Assembly: GCA_031362155.1 (NCBI GenBank)
Contig: JANLRZ010000041.1
Location: 1-40,061 of the forward strand
DNA from: JAENVU01 sp031362155
GTDB lineage: Bacteria; Actinomycetota; Acidimicrobiia; IMCC26256; JAENVU01
Direction of reading: 5' to 3'
Length of the DNA: 40,061 bases
Below, one piece after another: positions 7,665 through 15,382 of this stretch; the first letter of the stretch is position 1, and each line of letters opens with the position of its first letter. The notes beneath the pieces are model-generated. The model was given only the letters and a program-made list of their open reading frames with translations, was not told where the DNA came from and did not search any database. The position numbers and the translations under genes are program-made.

Positions 7665-7911
7665 CGGCGCACTCCCAAGGGTCATGCATCGACTGGTCGA
7701 TGCGGTCGCGGTCGCCCTCCCACGCGGGATCCGCGGGTCCCGAGAAGAGCTCGGCCACCGCCGCCCAGCGCTGCCACCGGCGGGGATCGGCGCCCACGAG
7801 GCGGGCTGCCGGGCGACCGGAGACGGTGATCTCGATCTCCTCGCCCTGCTCGACCCGCCGGACGAGCTCGGAGGCGTCCTGGCGCAGTTCTCGCAACCCG
7901 ACTCGTGTCAT
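7648..7911 (-). CDS. Phd/YefM-type antitoxin
   Basis: This 87-residue protein begins MTRVGLRELRQDASELVRRVEQGEEIEITVSGRPAARLV-like (residues 1-39), the standard Phd/YefM DNA-binding fold with the conserved R-P-A-A-R-L pattern. The C-terminal third is acidic and Trp-rich and should bind the PIN toxin. ATG 7911 fits a leaderless transcript from TACCCT 6 nt upstream. The family differs from the ribbon-helix-helix antitoxin of the first vapBC pair, so cross-neutralisation is unlikely. A perfect palindrome covering the promoter is the likely autoregulatory operator. Confidence 0.85.
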   Translation of the reverse strand: MTRVGLRELRQDASELVRRVEQGEEIEITVSGRPAARLVGADPRRWQRWAAVAELFSGPADPAWEGDRDRIDQSMHDPWECADASGA

Positions 7912-7917
7912 TCAGTC

Positions 7918-7935
7918 AGGGTAGCACATGTGCTA
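7918..7935 (-). promoter_or_regulatory. promoter and palindromic operator of the second toxin-antitoxin operon
   Basis: The minus strand has TACCCT (7923-7918) 6 nt before the antitoxin ATG. Overlapping its first two bases is a perfect 14-bp palindrome, TAGCACATGTGCTA, at 7922-7935. A dimeric Phd-type repressor bound there would block RNA polymerase, which fits autoregulation of such operons. Confidence 0.6.
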
Positions 7936-7993
7936 ACCACGAAGAGCCCACGATCTCAACCACTTGGCCGATGTTCCGGCGCGCAGTACGCCC

Positions 7994-7999
7994 CAGAAT
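7994..7999 (+). promoter_or_regulatory. -10 element CAGAAT of the ridA-like gene
   Basis: CAGAAT ends 6 nt before ATG 8006; the same hexamer and spacing occur before pgi at 27175. The first base departs from consensus TANNNT. Confidence 0.4.
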
Positions 8000-8005
8000 C
8001 GAGCC

Positions 8006-8407
8006 ATGACGCTCACCCGACTCCAGCCACCGGGCCTCCTCGAGGTTCCCGGACTCACGCAGGTCATCCTTGCCACCGGTACCTGTCACGTCTACATCTC
8101 GGGCCAGACCCCGCTGACGGCGGACGGCACCCTCATCGGCGAGGGCAACCTCCTCGCGCAGGCGACGGCAGTGTTCACCAACCTGCTCACCTGCCTCGAT
8201 GCCGCCGGCGCCCAGGTCGCCGACCTCGCCCGCACCACGATGTACGTCGTCGACTACGGGCCGGACGCTCTCGACGCGATCTACACCGCCGCGTTCGAGG
8301 TCTTCGGCCATGACCTACCGAGCGCTACCTCCACCTTGGTGGGCGTCAGCGCCCTGTTCCACGAAGGTCAGCGCTTCGAGGTCGACGCGATCGCCGTTCT
8401 CGACTGA
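8006..8407 (+). CDS. RidA family protein (YjgF/YER057c/UK114)
   Basis: This 133-residue single-domain protein carries VYISGQTPLTADGTL near residue 30 and the C-terminal SATSTLVGVSALFHEGQRFEVDAIAV. These correspond to the strand and substrate pocket of Rid proteins, which are cytoplasmic trimers. RidA itself deaminates reactive enamine/imine intermediates. The conserved pocket Arg of true RidA (in the RxxVxV segment) is not evident; the position reads STLVGVSAL. This therefore looks like another Rid subfamily with unknown substrate. The start is ATG 8006, supported by the promoter spacing. The large regulator starts 44 nt later on the same strand. Confidence 0.82.
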   Translation: MTLTRLQPPGLLEVPGLTQVILATGTCHVYISGQTPLTADGTLIGEGNLLAQATAVFTNLLTCLDAAGAQVADLARTTMYVVDYGPDALDAIYTAAFEVFGHDLPSATSTLVGVSALFHEGQRFEVDAIAVLD

Positions 8408-8450
8408 GCCCTGTACGCGAGACACACTTCCCGATGAATCGAGGCAGGCC

Positions 8451-11400
8451 GTGACTTCAGACCAACCGACAACGCTGCTCCCGAGCGGGGTCGTGACCTT
8501 CTTGCTCACCGACGTCGCCGACTCCACCGCGCTCTGGGAATCGGCGCCCCAGATGATGACGGAAGTCATTACCCGGCACTATGAGATCCTTCACGCCGCG
8601 GTGACAAGCAGCGGCGGGGCGTTGCCTGTCGAGCAGGGCGAGGGCGACAGCGTCGTCGCTGCATTCCGCAACGGGTCCGACGCGCTGGCCGCGTCACTCA
8701 CGGCGCAACAAGCACTCGCCGCCGAACCGTGGCCGGACAACATCGAAATCGCGGTTCGAATGGCGCTCCACACGGGCGAGACGCAGCTGCGCGACCTCGG
8801 AAACTATGCGGGTGAGACGATCATCCGCGCCGCCCGGTTGCGGGCGCTCGCGCATGGTCGGCAGATCGTCGCATCGCGCCAATGTGTGGACCTCCTCGGC
8901 GACGCCACGCCCGACGGCGTCGGCTGGCTCGACCTCGGCTCCTACCGACTCAAGGGACTCGGCCGACCGGAACAGGTCTTCCAGGTGCTGCATCCCGACC
9001 TCCCGACGGAGTTCCCGCCGCTGCGGGGACCCGACAGCGTCACCAACAATCTCCCGACCCAGCTCACCCCATTCATCGGTCGCGAGGCCGAGCTCGCGCA
9101 ACTCCATGCGTTGCTCGACGACACGCGGCTGCTCACCGTCACCGGTTCCGGCGGCTGTGGCAAGACCCGCCTCGCATTGGAGGCCGCCACCGATCGCATC
9201 GAACGCCACATCGACGGCATCTGGTACATCGAACTGGCTCCACTCGGCGAGACCAGCTCGGTCGTTGCCGCCCTTGCGGCTGTGCTCCAGGTGCGCGAGT
9301 CGGCCGAGGAGACCCTGCTCGAAGGCGTGGTCACCCGACTGGCCGATCAGCGCGCGTTGATCGTGATCGACAACTGCGAGCACCTCTTGGAAGAATGCGC
9401 CACGCTCGTCGAGACCCTGCTGCGCGGATGTCCTCCGCTGCAGATCGTGACGACGAGCCGCCAACCACTGAACCTTCCGGGCGAGGTGACGTGGAGGGTT
9501 CCCTCACTCCGGTCGCCGAAGGCCGACGAAGTTGTCACGGTCGAGTCGCTGGCCCAGTTCGATGCCGTCCGACTCTTCATCGACCGAGCGGTACGGAGCC
9601 GGCCCAACTTCGCGATCGGCAACGACAACGCCCCGCACGTGGCCAAGATCTGCGAACAGCTCGACGGGATCCCACTGGCCATCGAACTCGCCGCCGCCCG
9701 TGTCCGCAGCGTCTCGGTCAGTCGGATCGCCGAAGGCCTCGACGACCGGTTTCGGATGCTTCGAGGTGGCAGCAATACCCTGCTCCCCCGCCAGCAAACG
9801 CTGTACGAATCGATCGAATGGAGCCACCAACTCCTCACCGACGATGAGAAGGTCTTGCTCCGACGCCTCGCTCGATTCAGCGGGGGCTTCGACCTCGACG
9901 CCGCGGAAGCAGTGTGCTCGTTCGCACCCCTCGACGAATACGCGGTACTCGCCCTGCTGGGCAACCTCGTCGACCGATCGCTGGTCGTGCTTGACGACGA
10001 AGGCCCGATCGACCGGTACCGGCTGCTGGAGACGATCAAACAGTTCTCAAACGTCCGGCTCGAGGACTCCGGCGAGACGAACGCTGTGCTCGATCGTCAC
10101 GTCGATCACTTTTCGGCGGTCGCCCATCGCCTGGCACCCCTCCTCGAGACGGGTGAACAACGAAGCGCGCGACCGGTCCTCCAACGCGAGGTGGAGAACC
10201 TGCGGGTTGCGCTCGAACACGCGGCGAGCATCGACGATCCCGAGCTCCTGGCAACGCTCGCGGTCGATCTGACACTGTTCTGGTTCCAGACCGCGGCCTT
10301 CGGTGCTGGCGACCACTGGTTGGCGCTCGCCGCAGAACGCCTCGCCAACACCGAGGCGGTCTCACTCGGGCGCCTGCTGTGGAGTCGGGGCTACCTCAAC
10401 TTCTACTTCGGGAACTTCGAGCTCGCCTACGAACTCGCGGTGGCGGGCCTCTCGGCGAGTGAACGGGCCGGGGACCCCCTCGGCACCGCCCGCTGCTTCG
10501 ACCTCCAGGCAGACATCGGCCAACTCAGTGCGCCGATGGCGGCGGCCGACACCTTGGAGCGCGCGCTCGAGCTCTCACGCGCCGCGGGCGATAATTGGGG
10601 CGCGATCGACATCCTGCAGAAGGTCGGTTTCTCGTACCTCTACATGGACCGATTCGATGACGCTCACCGCTGGTTGGATCAGGCAGTCTCGGAGGGCCTC
10701 AACGGCGACAACCCGTTCTTCGTGGCCTGGCACTACAACGCCCTCGGGCTGGCCGCACGACGGACTGGTTGGCCCGAGTGGGCCGAGTACACCGACCAAG
10801 CACTGGCCGCCGCCGACGAGTGCGGCGACCTCCTCACCATCGGTTGGGCCGTATCGTGCCGAGCCGAGGAGCAGCTGCGCGGCGGCGACCGTGAAACAGC
10901 CGTGGAACTGTTGATGGCGCGTCGCCAAGCGCTCGCGTCACGCGGTGCATCGACGATCGCACTCGGCTTCATCGAGATGACCCTCGTGAAAGCCGCGACG
11001 TGGATCGGCGACTGGGCCGCGGCCGACGATCTCCGGCCCCTCATGGAGGAATACTCGGCAACCGGCGTGGGCGTCGGCGAGCAATGGACGCTCGAGGAGG
11101 TGGTCATCGCCGATCTGATGCGGGAGCGGGACGCGACCGCTTCGATCACGCGGCTCGCCGAGTTGAGCGTCCAGATCCAAAGCCCTCTGTACATCGGTCT
11201 GGCGTCGTTCCTCGACGCGATCGCATCACTCCAGGCCGGCGATCCCGCCCGAGGTGCCGACACGGCCCGACGTGCGCTCGAGGAATGGCGCGGTCACGGG
11301 TACCACTTCTACGAGATGGCAGCCCTCGACGTCCTCGGTTGGGCGGCGGCTGCGGGCGGCGACGCATCGACCGCCGGCCGCCTGCACGCGCTCACCAAGC

Positions 11401-11780
11401 GAGCCCGTGCCGGGCGCGGATGGGCGATGTCCCTGGCCGAGCAAACCTGGCACGAGGCCGCGGCGCTCCACGCGTCCGACGGTGCCACCTTCGCCGAGGG
11501 CGAAGCCAGCGCCGAGGGTCTCGAGATCGACGAGGCGATCGCGATGATGCTCCGCTCACGTGGCGTCCGCCTTCGCCCGGCATCCGGATGGCCGAGCCTC
11601 ACGCCGACCGAACTGGAGGTGGTCAAGCTCGTCGGGGATGGCCTCTCGAACCCGGAGATCGCCGAACGCCTCTTCATGGGCCGCAGCACGGTGAAGACGC
11701 ACCTCAACCACGTGTTCACGAAGCTGGACGTGTCGACCCGCGCCGAACTCGCAGCCGCCTACGTACGCGACCGGGAGTAA
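8451..11780 (+). CDS. large LuxR-family regulator: cyclase-homology domain, NB-ARC ATPase, TPR-like region, LuxR HTH
   Basis: The protein has 1109 residues. An N-terminal class III cyclase-homology domain (about 12-175) starts with VVTFLLTDVADSTALWE. An NB-ARC/AAA STAND ATPase follows, with Walker A GSGGCGKT at 232-239 and Walker B LIVIDNCEHLLEE around Asp307. A long helical repeat region (about 520-1000) is probably TPR-like. A LuxR HTH at about 1047-1109 contains LTPTELEVVKLVGDGLSNPEIA and STVKTHLNHVFTKL. This architecture is frequent in actinobacteria (LAL/AfsR-like STAND regulators). A cyclase domain at the front of a transcription factor may sense or make a nucleotide; whether it is active is uncertain. 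GTG 8451 is preceded by GAGG with 6-nt spacing. The target genes are unknown. Confidence 0.87.
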   Translation: MTSDQPTTLLPSGVVTFLLTDVADSTALWESAPQMMTEVITRHYEILHAAVTSSGGALPVEQGEGDSVVAAFRNGSDALAASLTAQQALAAEPWPDNIEIAVRMALHTGETQLRDLGNYAGETIIRAARLRALAHGRQIVASRQCVDLLGDATPDGVGWLDLGSYRLKGLGRPEQVFQVLHPDLPTEFPPLRGPDSVTNNLPTQLTPFIGREAELAQLHALLDDTRLLTVTGSGGCGKTRLALEAATDRIERHIDGIWYIELAPLGETSSVVAALAAVLQVRESAEETLLEGVVTRLADQRALIVIDNCEHLLEECATLVETLLRGCPPLQIVTTSRQPLNLPGEVTWRVPSLRSPKADEVVTVESLAQFDAVRLFIDRAVRSRPNFAIGNDNAPHVAKICEQLDGIPLAIELAAARVRSVSVSRIAEGLDDRFRMLRGGSNTLLPRQQTLYESIEWSHQLLTDDEKVLLRRLARFSGGFDLDAAEAVCSFAPLDEYAVLALLGNLVDRSLVVLDDEGPIDRYRLLETIKQFSNVRLEDSGETNAVLDRHVDHFSAVAHRLAPLLETGEQRSARPVLQREVENLRVALEHAASIDDPELLATLAVDLTLFWFQTAAFGAGDHWLALAAERLANTEAVSLGRLLWSRGYLNFYFGNFELAYELAVAGLSASERAGDPLGTARCFDLQADIGQLSAPMAAADTLERALELSRAAGDNWGAIDILQKVGFSYLYMDRFDDAHRWLDQAVSEGLNGDNPFFVAWHYNALGLAARRTGWPEWAEYTDQALAAADECGDLLTIGWAVSCRAEEQLRGGDRETAVELLMARRQALASRGASTIALGFIEMTLVKAATWIGDWAAADDLRPLMEEYSATGVGVGEQWTLEEVVIADLMRERDATASITRLAELSVQIQSPLYIGLASFLDAIASLQAGDPARGADTARRALEEWRGHGYHFYEMAALDVLGWAAAAGGDASTAGRLHALTKRARAGRGWAMSLAEQTWHEAAALHASDGATFAEGEASAEGLEIDEAIAMMLRSRGVRLRPASGWPSLTPTELEVVKLVGDGLSNPEIAERLFMGRSTVKTHLNHVFTKLDVSTRAELAAAYVRDRE

Positions 11781-11794
11781 ACGCCCCGCCTCGA

Positions 11795-11848
11795 TCAGGC
11801 TTCTACGGCGACCGCGACCAGGACCCTGGTACCAAGCACCGCTCGCAC
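11795..11848 (-). pseudogene. decayed vapC 5' end
   Basis: Read on the minus strand from 11848, the sequence encodes VRAVLGTRVLVAVAVEA then TGA. It aligns base by base with the start of vapC at 7664 (MRAVLDTSVLIAADV). Plus-strand positions 11808-11855 match 7623-7670 with only a handful of changes. The ATG has become GTG, the catalytic Asp6 codon is now Gly, and a stop follows after 17 codons. No antitoxin remnant is seen next to it. It occupies the gap between the LuxR regulator and the convergent SDR gene. Confidence 0.65.
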
Positions 11849-11883
11849 CGGCGCCGACACGGCCCTGGTGCCTGCCGGCGTGG

Positions 11884-12726
11884 TCAGCTCGACGATGACG
11901 TGAGCCCGCTCGTGATCCCACTCATCAGCTCGATGACGTCACGCCGGGACATCCGTCGAAACGCAGCTTCCGCGGCGCGGTTCGCCGCGCCCGCCGCGGC
12001 CGACGGCGTAGTGCCGAGCAGGGCCAAGGCGTCGCGGGCAACGTCGGCAGGCTCCATCACCCCGTCGAGAGCAGCATCGGCCGGTTGACTCGACTGCCAA
12101 CCCGGGGTGCGGGTCGACCCGGGCCGGATAGCGATCACATCGACGCCATGCGCGCGCAGCTCGTACCAGAGGCCTTCGGCGAGCACCAGATCGAACGCCT
12201 TCGTCGCGGAGTAGAGCGCGACCTGCGCGGTCCCCGCCTCCGCCGCGATCGACGACATGACGATGATCCCGCCGCGACCTCGATCACGCATCATGCGCCC
12301 GTATTCATGCGCGAGAACGACGGGCGCGCAGCAGTTGATGTGAATCGCCGCAAGCAGCGCATCGACATCGGTGTCGAGGAACGGGCCGACCGGCGACCAC
12401 GCCGCATTCGCGACCAACAGGCCGATCTCCCGTCCCGCCGTTGCGGCTCGGGTCGTTGCGAGCAGCGTCGCCGCCGGCTGGGCCAGGTCGACGACCGCGG
12501 TGTCGACCCGGATGCCCGGCACGAGCGACGCCAACTCGACCACGAGGGCTTCGAGCGCCGCGCCATCTCGATCGAGCACCACGAGGTCCAGCCCGATGGC
12601 CGCGAGTTGTCGGCAGTATTCGAGGCCGATGCCGTTGGCACCGCCCGTCACGAGGGCGCACGGGCCGTAGTCGCTCGCAAACGTGGTCGGGTCGACGGGG
12701 GCGAGATCGGCGGAGTCGGAAGTCAT
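11884..12726 (-). CDS. short-chain dehydrogenase/reductase
   Basis: This 280-residue classical SDR has TGGANGIG at 27-34, the NAA variant of NNAG at 107-109, Ser158/Ser159 in VMSSI, and Tyr172-x3-Lys176 in YSATK. RPGSTRTP after strand beta-6 is normal. An N-terminal extension of about 20 residues precedes the first strand. It would use NAD(P)H on an unidentified alcohol or ketone. The start ATG 12726 is supported by a TACCGT -10 seven nt upstream. The gene is divergent from the ChsH/Ltp2-like operon, whose first start is 79 nt away, so it might act on a related substrate; this is inference from position only. Confidence 0.86.
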   Translation of the reverse strand: MTSDSADLAPVDPTTFASDYGPCALVTGGANGIGLEYCRQLAAIGLDLVVLDRDGAALEALVVELASLVPGIRVDTAVVDLAQPAATLLATTRAATAGREIGLLVANAAWSPVGPFLDTDVDALLAAIHINCCAPVVLAHEYGRMMRDRGRGGIIVMSSIAAEAGTAQVALYSATKAFDLVLAEGLWYELRAHGVDVIAIRPGSTRTPGWQSSQPADAALDGVMEPADVARDALALLGTTPSAAAGAANRAAEAAFRRMSRRDVIELMSGITSGLTSSSS

Positions 12727-12733
12727 GCATCGA

Positions 12734-12739
12734 ACGGTA
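12734..12739 (-). promoter_or_regulatory. -10 element TACCGT of the SDR gene
   Basis: On the minus strand TACCGT lies 7 nt before ATG 12726. On the opposite strand a weaker TAGAGA at 12793-12798 sits 7 nt before GTG 12806 and may drive the divergent operon. Confidence 0.45.
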
Positions 12740-12805
12740 CGCCGCGCCCGAGTGCGGCGTCGCTCGTCGGGCATTTGGTCGGGATCCCGTGGTAGAGAGC
12801 AGCCC

Positions 12806-13354
12806 GTGACGACCTCAGCGACACTCGACGAACAACTCGCGGCGCTCGTCGGCCAACCCGTCGGCACGGGCCCGACCGTGCCGCCCGATCCGGTGAACCA
12901 ACCGATGATCCGGCATTGGGCCGCCGCCTTCGAGGACATGAACCCCGTCTACACCGACCCGGAGGCCGCCGCCGCGTCACGCTTCGGCGAGATCATCGCC
13001 CCGCCACTCATGCTCCAGACCTGGACCATGGCCACACCGAAGGTCACCGGCATTCGCGAACGAGGCGGGTCGCCCATCGACGGGGACGACGTCGCGGCGC
13101 TCAGCCTCCTCGACGACGCGGGCTTCGTCGGCACCCTCGCCACCAACTCCGAGTTCGAGATCATCCGACCGCTCCACCTCGGTGATCGCGTCTCGGCCAC
13201 CACGGTGGTGGAGTCGATCTCGGAGGAGAAGCAGACTCGGCTCGGGCCCGGTCGCTTCCTCACATGGGTGACCACCTACGTCGACGACGCGGGTGAGGTC
13301 GTCGGCATTCAGCGCTTCCGGATTCTGAAGTTCAAGCCGGAGCGTGGCTCGTGA
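12806..13354 (+). CDS. MaoC-like hot-dog protein equivalent to the N-terminal half of ChsH2
   Basis: This 182-residue FAS1-type hot-dog domain contains MIRHWAAAFEDMNPVYTD followed by a GEIIAPPLMLQTW segment, the helix and pocket of MaoC-like dehydratases. The catalytic Asp-x4-His pattern is altered: the His position is Tyr (EDMNPVY), so this subunit probably supplies part of the substrate tunnel rather than catalysis, as described for the N-domain of ChsH2. It is the first gene of a four-gene overlapping operon; its stop overlaps the next start (GTGA). GTG 12806 is the only sensible start. Confidence 0.8.
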   Translation: MTTSATLDEQLAALVGQPVGTGPTVPPDPVNQPMIRHWAAAFEDMNPVYTDPEAAAASRFGEIIAPPLMLQTWTMATPKVTGIRERGGSPIDGDDVAALSLLDDAGFVGTLATNSEFEIIRPLHLGDRVSATTVVESISEEKQTRLGPGRFLTWVTTYVDDAGEVVGIQRFRILKFKPERGS

Positions 13355-13761
13355 ACACCCGCGAGCGGCTCGCGCCGTCGACAACGCCGGACACGCAATT
13401 CTTCTGGGACGGCCTGAAGAAACACCGACTGCTCATCCAGCGCTGCACCGAGTGTGGGGAACTGCGGCACCCGCCTCGCCCCATGTGCCCACACTGCAAC
13501 TCGCTGGCCTGGGACCCGATCGAGGCTTCGGGCCACGGCACCGTGTTCAGTTTCGTGATGCCTCGTCATCCGCAGTATCCGTGGTTCGAGGAGGACTACA
13601 TCGTGGCGCTCGTCGAACTCGACGAAGGGGTGCGGCTGGTCACCAACCTCGTGGGTACGACACCGGACGCGGTGTCGATCGGCCTGCCGGTGCGGGTGCG
13701 GTACGAGGAGTTCGATGGTGGGCTCGTGCTCCCCCTCTTCACTCCGGTGGTCGAGCCGTGA
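13351..13761 (+). CDS. DUF35 OB-fold protein with zinc ribbon (equivalent to the C-terminal half of ChsH2)
   Basis: This 136-residue protein has a zinc ribbon with Cys32, Cys35, Cys46 and Cys49 (CTECG...CPHC). An OB-fold follows, with GHGTVFSFVMPRHP and IVALVELDEGVRLVTNL, the standard DUF35 layout. DUF35 proteins hold thiolase-like partners; the DUF35 domain of ChsH2 binds and activates the Ltp2 aldolase in steroid catabolism. Here it is a separate gene between the two MaoC-like genes. It overlaps its upstream neighbour by 4 nt and the next gene by 4 nt (GTGA both times), arguing for a stoichiometric complex. Confidence 0.85.
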   Translation: MNTRERLAPSTTPDTQFFWDGLKKHRLLIQRCTECGELRHPPRPMCPHCNSLAWDPIEASGHGTVFSFVMPRHPQYPWFEEDYIVALVELDEGVRLVTNLVGTTPDAVSIGLPVRVRYEEFDGGLVLPLFTPVVEP

Positions 13762-14201
13762 GCGCCGTGACGATGAGCCGCGACTGGCACACGATTCAGA
13801 TCGGCGATGAACTCACGCCACTGGTGATCAACGTGACCGCAACCGTCATCGTCGCCGGCGCAATCGCGACCCGCGACTACATGCCGGTGCATCACGATCG
13901 CGACTACGCGAACGCGCAGGGTGCACCCGACATCTTCATGAACATCCTGTCGGACACCGGGTACTGCAATCGGTTCCTCACCGACTGGGCCGGACCCGAC
14001 GCGTTCGTCACGCGCCTGGCGATTCGCCTCGGCGTGCCGGTCTTCCCTGGCCGCACCCTCACGTACACGGGCACCGTCACCGGCCTGTCCCGCACCGAGA
14101 CCGAGGGACTCGTCGAGATCAGGTTCACGGCGGTCGACGACCTGGGCGAACACGTCACGGGCACTGCGACCATGACCCTGCCGCTGGAACCAACGTCATG
14201 A
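13758..14201 (+). CDS. chsH1: MaoC-like enoyl-CoA hydratase, ChsH1-like
   Basis: This 147-residue hot-dog hydratase closely follows mycobacterial ChsH1 (Rv3541c). It shares ATRDYMPVHHDRDYA (catalytic Asp40 and His45), the DIFMNILSDTG block, the TDWAGPDAFVTRLAIRLGVP block and the closing GEHVTGTATM. In the known system ChsH1 pairs with the hot-dog half of ChsH2 to hydrate the 17-propenoyl-CoA steroid side chain. The catalytic pair is intact here, unlike in the partner at 12806-13354. GTG 13758 overlaps the previous stop; the stop overlaps the thiolase-like start (ATGA). The steroid substrate is inferred from similarity and gene order. Confidence 0.82.
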   Translation: MSAVTMSRDWHTIQIGDELTPLVINVTATVIVAGAIATRDYMPVHHDRDYANAQGAPDIFMNILSDTGYCNRFLTDWAGPDAFVTRLAIRLGVPVFPGRTLTYTGTVTGLSRTETEGLVEIRFTAVDDLGEHVTGTATMTLPLEPTS

Positions 14202-15364
14202 GCGCGTGGTTGAAGGACCGCGCCGCGATCGTCGGCATCGGTCAGACCGAGTTCTCCAAGGAATCGGGCCGCACCGAACTGCAGCTCGCGTGCGAGTCGG
14301 TGAAGGCCGCGCTCGACGATGCCGGCCTCACTCCCGCCGACGTCGACGGGCTCGTCACGTTCACGCTGGATACCAGCGAGGAGACCGAGGTCGCCCGCAA
14401 CCTGGGGATCCCGCGTCTTTCCATGTTCAGCCGGATCCCCTACGGCGGCGGCGCGGCGGCCGGCACGGTGATGCACGCGGCGATGGCCGTCGCCACCGGA
14501 GTCGCCGACGTCGTGGTCTGCTACCGCGCCTTCAACGAACGGTCGGGCATGCGTTTCGGCAACATCGGCGGCGCGCTCACCACCATGCCGTTGTGGCTCT
14601 CCTGGTACGCGCCGTTCGGCCTCCTCACGCCCGCATCCTGGGTTGCGCTCCACGCCCAGCGGTACATGCATGCCTTCGGCGTCACCAACGAGGACTTCGG
14701 CCGGATCGCGGTCGTCGATCGGTTCCACGCGGCCACCAACCCCGACGCGTGGTTCTACGAAAAGCCGATCACCATCGAGGATCACCAGGCGTCGCGTTGG
14801 ATCATCGAGCCGGTGCTGCGGTTGCTCGACTGCTGCCAGGAGAGCGACGGTGGCGTCGCGATCGTGGTCACGTCGGCCGAACGGGCGCGCGACCTGCGGC
14901 ACCGTCCTGCGCTCATCACCGCAGCTGCGCAAGGCGCGACCTTCGACGGCGAGATGATGACGAGCTACTACCGCGACGATCTCACGGGCCTCCCGGAGAT
15001 GGGCGTGGTCGCGAATCGGTTGTGGGAAGCGTCCGGACTGAGCCCCGCCGACATGTCGACCGCATTCCTCTACGACCATTTCACGCCGTTCGTGCTCATG
15101 CAGCTCGAGGAACTCGGCTTCTGTGGCCGGGGCGAGGCGAAAGACTTTGCCACCGTGGAGCGCCTCTCACTCGGTGGCGAGTTCCCGATCAACACCAGCG
15201 GCGGTCTGCTCGGCGAGGCCTACATCCACGGCATGAACGGCATCACCGAGGCGGTCCGCCAGATCCGGGGCACGTCGTGCAATCAGGTCGAGACGGTCGA
15301 ACACGTCCTCGTCACCGCCGGCACCGGGGTGCCGACCAGTGGGCTCATTCTCGGCACACCATGA
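14198..15364 (+). CDS. ltp2: thiolase-like retro-aldolase, Ltp2-like (lipid-transfer protein family)
   Basis: This 388-residue thiolase-fold protein begins AAIVGIGQTEFSK and follows Ltp2 (Rv3540c) throughout. It shares RIPYGGGAAAGTVMHAAMAV, YRAFNERSGMRFG, KPITIEDHQASRWI, LLDCCQESDGGVAIVVTS, YDHFTPFVLMQLEELGFCG, and the end HGMNG...GTGVPTSGLILG. Ltp2 cleaves the hydrated 17-hydroxy-3-oxopropionyl-CoA-type side chain to a 17-ketosteroid and propionyl-CoA, and needs a DUF35 partner for stability. The DUF35, ChsH1 and ChsH2-N equivalents sit directly upstream with overlapping stops. No cyp125, acyl-CoA dehydrogenase or kstR gene is visible here, so the pathway would have to be completed elsewhere. 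Confidence 0.83.
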   Translation: MSAWLKDRAAIVGIGQTEFSKESGRTELQLACESVKAALDDAGLTPADVDGLVTFTLDTSEETEVARNLGIPRLSMFSRIPYGGGAAAGTVMHAAMAVATGVADVVVCYRAFNERSGMRFGNIGGALTTMPLWLSWYAPFGLLTPASWVALHAQRYMHAFGVTNEDFGRIAVVDRFHAATNPDAWFYEKPITIEDHQASRWIIEPVLRLLDCCQESDGGVAIVVTSAERARDLRHRPALITAAAQGATFDGEMMTSYYRDDLTGLPEMGVVANRLWEASGLSPADMSTAFLYDHFTPFVLMQLEELGFCGRGEAKDFATVERLSLGGEFPINTSGGLLGEAYIHGMNGITEAVRQIRGTSCNQVETVEHVLVTAGTGVPTSGLILGTP

Positions 15365-15382
15365 TGGCGTTGGGTGACCGAA

